A stretch of DNA of 5,498 bases. Source: JBBCJM01 sp037190175 (GTDB taxonomy: Bacteria > Pseudomonadota > Alphaproteobacteria > Rhodobacterales > Rhodobacteraceae). The DNA lies in contig JBBCJM010000180.1 in NCBI GenBank assembly GCA_037190175.1, positions 1 through 5,498 on the forward strand. The letters are read 5' to 3'. The notes beneath the pieces were generated by a model, which ran no database searches, had not been told where the DNA came from, and saw only the letters and a list, made by a program, of their open reading frames with translations. Shown one piece after another: positions 4,764 through 5,498 of the stretch. Positions within the stretch are counted from its first letter, which is position 1. The number at the start of each line of letters is the position of its first letter. A program made the translations under genes and the position numbers.

Positions 4764-5498
4764 TCACATAGTGCGGAAAAGCGCCAGCAGCTTGCCCGCC
4801 TCGCGGTCGATGTCGTGGCGCGCGAGGACCCGTTCGCGCGCAGCCCGCCCCATCGCCGCCAGCCGCTCCGCCGGGGTGGCGGCCAGATCGCGGATCGCCG
4901 CGGCCAGCGCCAAGTGGTCGCCCGCCGGCACCAGCCAGCCGGTCTCGCCCGGGACCACCAGCTCCGGGATCCCGGCGATCTGGGTGGCGATCACCGGCCG
5001 GCCGGCGGCCATCGCCTCCATGATCACCACCGGCAGCCCCTCGGCGAAGGAGGGCACCACCAGCGCCTGAGCCTGCGCCAGGGCCGCGCGCACCCCGGCC
5101 TCGTCCTGCCAGCCGGCGAAGGTCACCGCCCGGTCCAGCCCCGCCACCGCCACCGCGGCCTCCAGCCCCTCGCGCAATGGCCCGTCGCCGACCAGCGTCA
5201 GGTGCAGGCCGGGCAGGTCCGCCCGCAGCGCCTCCATCGCCTGCATCAGCAGGGCGAACCCCTTCTGCCCCGCCAGCCGGCCCACCGCCACCAGATGCGG
5301 CCCGCCCTCCGGCAGCGGCGCGGGGTCGAAGCGGGCGGGCTCGATCCCGCAATGCACCACCGCCAGCCGGTCCCACCTCTGCGGCGGCGCCCAGCGGCAC
5401 AGCTGGCTGCGGCCGAAGCTCGACACCCCCACGGCGAAGACGGCGCGCTCCAGCTTCAGGTCCAAGGCCAGCGCGCGGGGGGCGTCGAACTCTTCCGG
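4764..5498 (-). CDS. GT4-family glycosyltransferase, C-terminal part (5' end outside window)
   Basis: The frame is open to the right edge, so the 244 visible residues are the C-terminal portion of a family 4 (GT-B fold) glycosyltransferase, which uses a nucleotide-sugar donor. Counting from the edge, residues 17-35 (ERAVFAVGVSSFGRSQL) are the end of the N-terminal acceptor domain and HCGIEPARF (49-57) the domain linker. The C-terminal donor domain has VGRLAGQKG (72-80), a phosphate-contacting loop with its lysine, LVGDGPLRE (102-110), and the EX7E motif with Glu153 and Glu161 in AEGLPVVIMEAM. IPELV..GETGWLV (177-190) is typical of GT4. The style recalls glycosyltransferases of exopolysaccharide or colanic-acid-like pathways (WcaL type), but the acceptor and sugar cannot be told from this part. 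All expected C-terminal motifs are intact. It ends at TGA 4766-4764 and converges on the small RNA unit. Confidence 0.92.
   Translation of the reverse strand, partial: PEEFDAPRALALDLKLERAVFAVGVSSFGRSQLCRWAPPQRWDRLAVVHCGIEPARFDPAPLPEGGPHLVAVGRLAGQKGFALLMQAMEALRADLPGLHLTLVGDGPLREGLEAAVAVAGLDRAVTFAGWQDEAGVRAALAQAQALVVPSFAEGLPVVIMEAMAAGRPVIATQIAGIPELVVPGETGWLVPAGDHLALAAAIRDLAATPAERLAAMGRAARERVLARHDIDREAGKLLALFRTM

Noticed and set aside
4693..5400. 235-codon minus-strand frame over the glycosyltransferase
   Set aside because: It is a Gly/Ala/Arg-rich shadow in a different frame from the clear GT4 coding frame.
1..5498. CRISPR array, tRNA, transposase, phage or defence genes
   Set aside because: No regularly spaced repeats, cloverleaf or related protein motifs were found by eye on either strand.

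Overview
The window is very GC-rich. Its gene content (an SMC with an alphaproteobacterial-type C-terminal head, a single-domain YggT, a RecQ with two HRDC domains, a GT4 glycosyltransferase) suggests an alphaproteobacterium, most likely of the Rhodobacterales (Rhodobacter/Paracoccus-like). That placement comes from recognising protein and intergenic sequence styles, not from a search. It looks like ordinary chromosome: no transposase, phage gene, CRISPR array, tRNA or rRNA gene is visible.

Layout. Bases 1-1173 (+) are the C-terminal third of smc, entering from the left edge. Bases 1174-1427 are a gene-free, hairpin-dense gap between convergent smc and recQ, including a perfect 12-bp inverted repeat. 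Bases 1428 to about 3491 (-) are recQ, lying directly downstream of yggT (3488-3781, -). The two touch or overlap, and recQ has no good ATG, GTG or TTG at the junction. Bases 3782-3907 are a short divergent control region. Bases 3908-4444 (+) encode a hotdog-fold thioesterase-like protein whose stop codon sits in the loop of a strong hairpin. Bases 4445-4763 hold no conventional gene but contain what looks like an independent small transcription unit. Bases 4764-5498 (-) are the C-terminal part of a GT4 glycosyltransferase cut by the right edge.

How they relate. smc (chromosome compaction) and recQ (DNA repair helicase) are both genome-maintenance genes but converge and are not an operon. yggT-recQ is a probable two-gene operon. 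The thioesterase is transcribed away from it. The glycosyltransferase belongs to a separate leftward unit.

The most interesting part is 4531-4750. A consensus -35 hexamer is followed by a 17-base stretch (4577-4593) that is the exact complement of the 16S rRNA 3' end as I recall it for alphaproteobacteria. This forms an unusually long Shine-Dalgarno for an 18-codon ORF (4593-4649). Downstream lie several hairpins, a 9-base segment able to pair with that Shine-Dalgarno, and a 12-bp terminator stem. It could be a tiny-protein gene, a dual-function sRNA or a ribosome-binding regulatory RNA. I do not recognise it as a named family.
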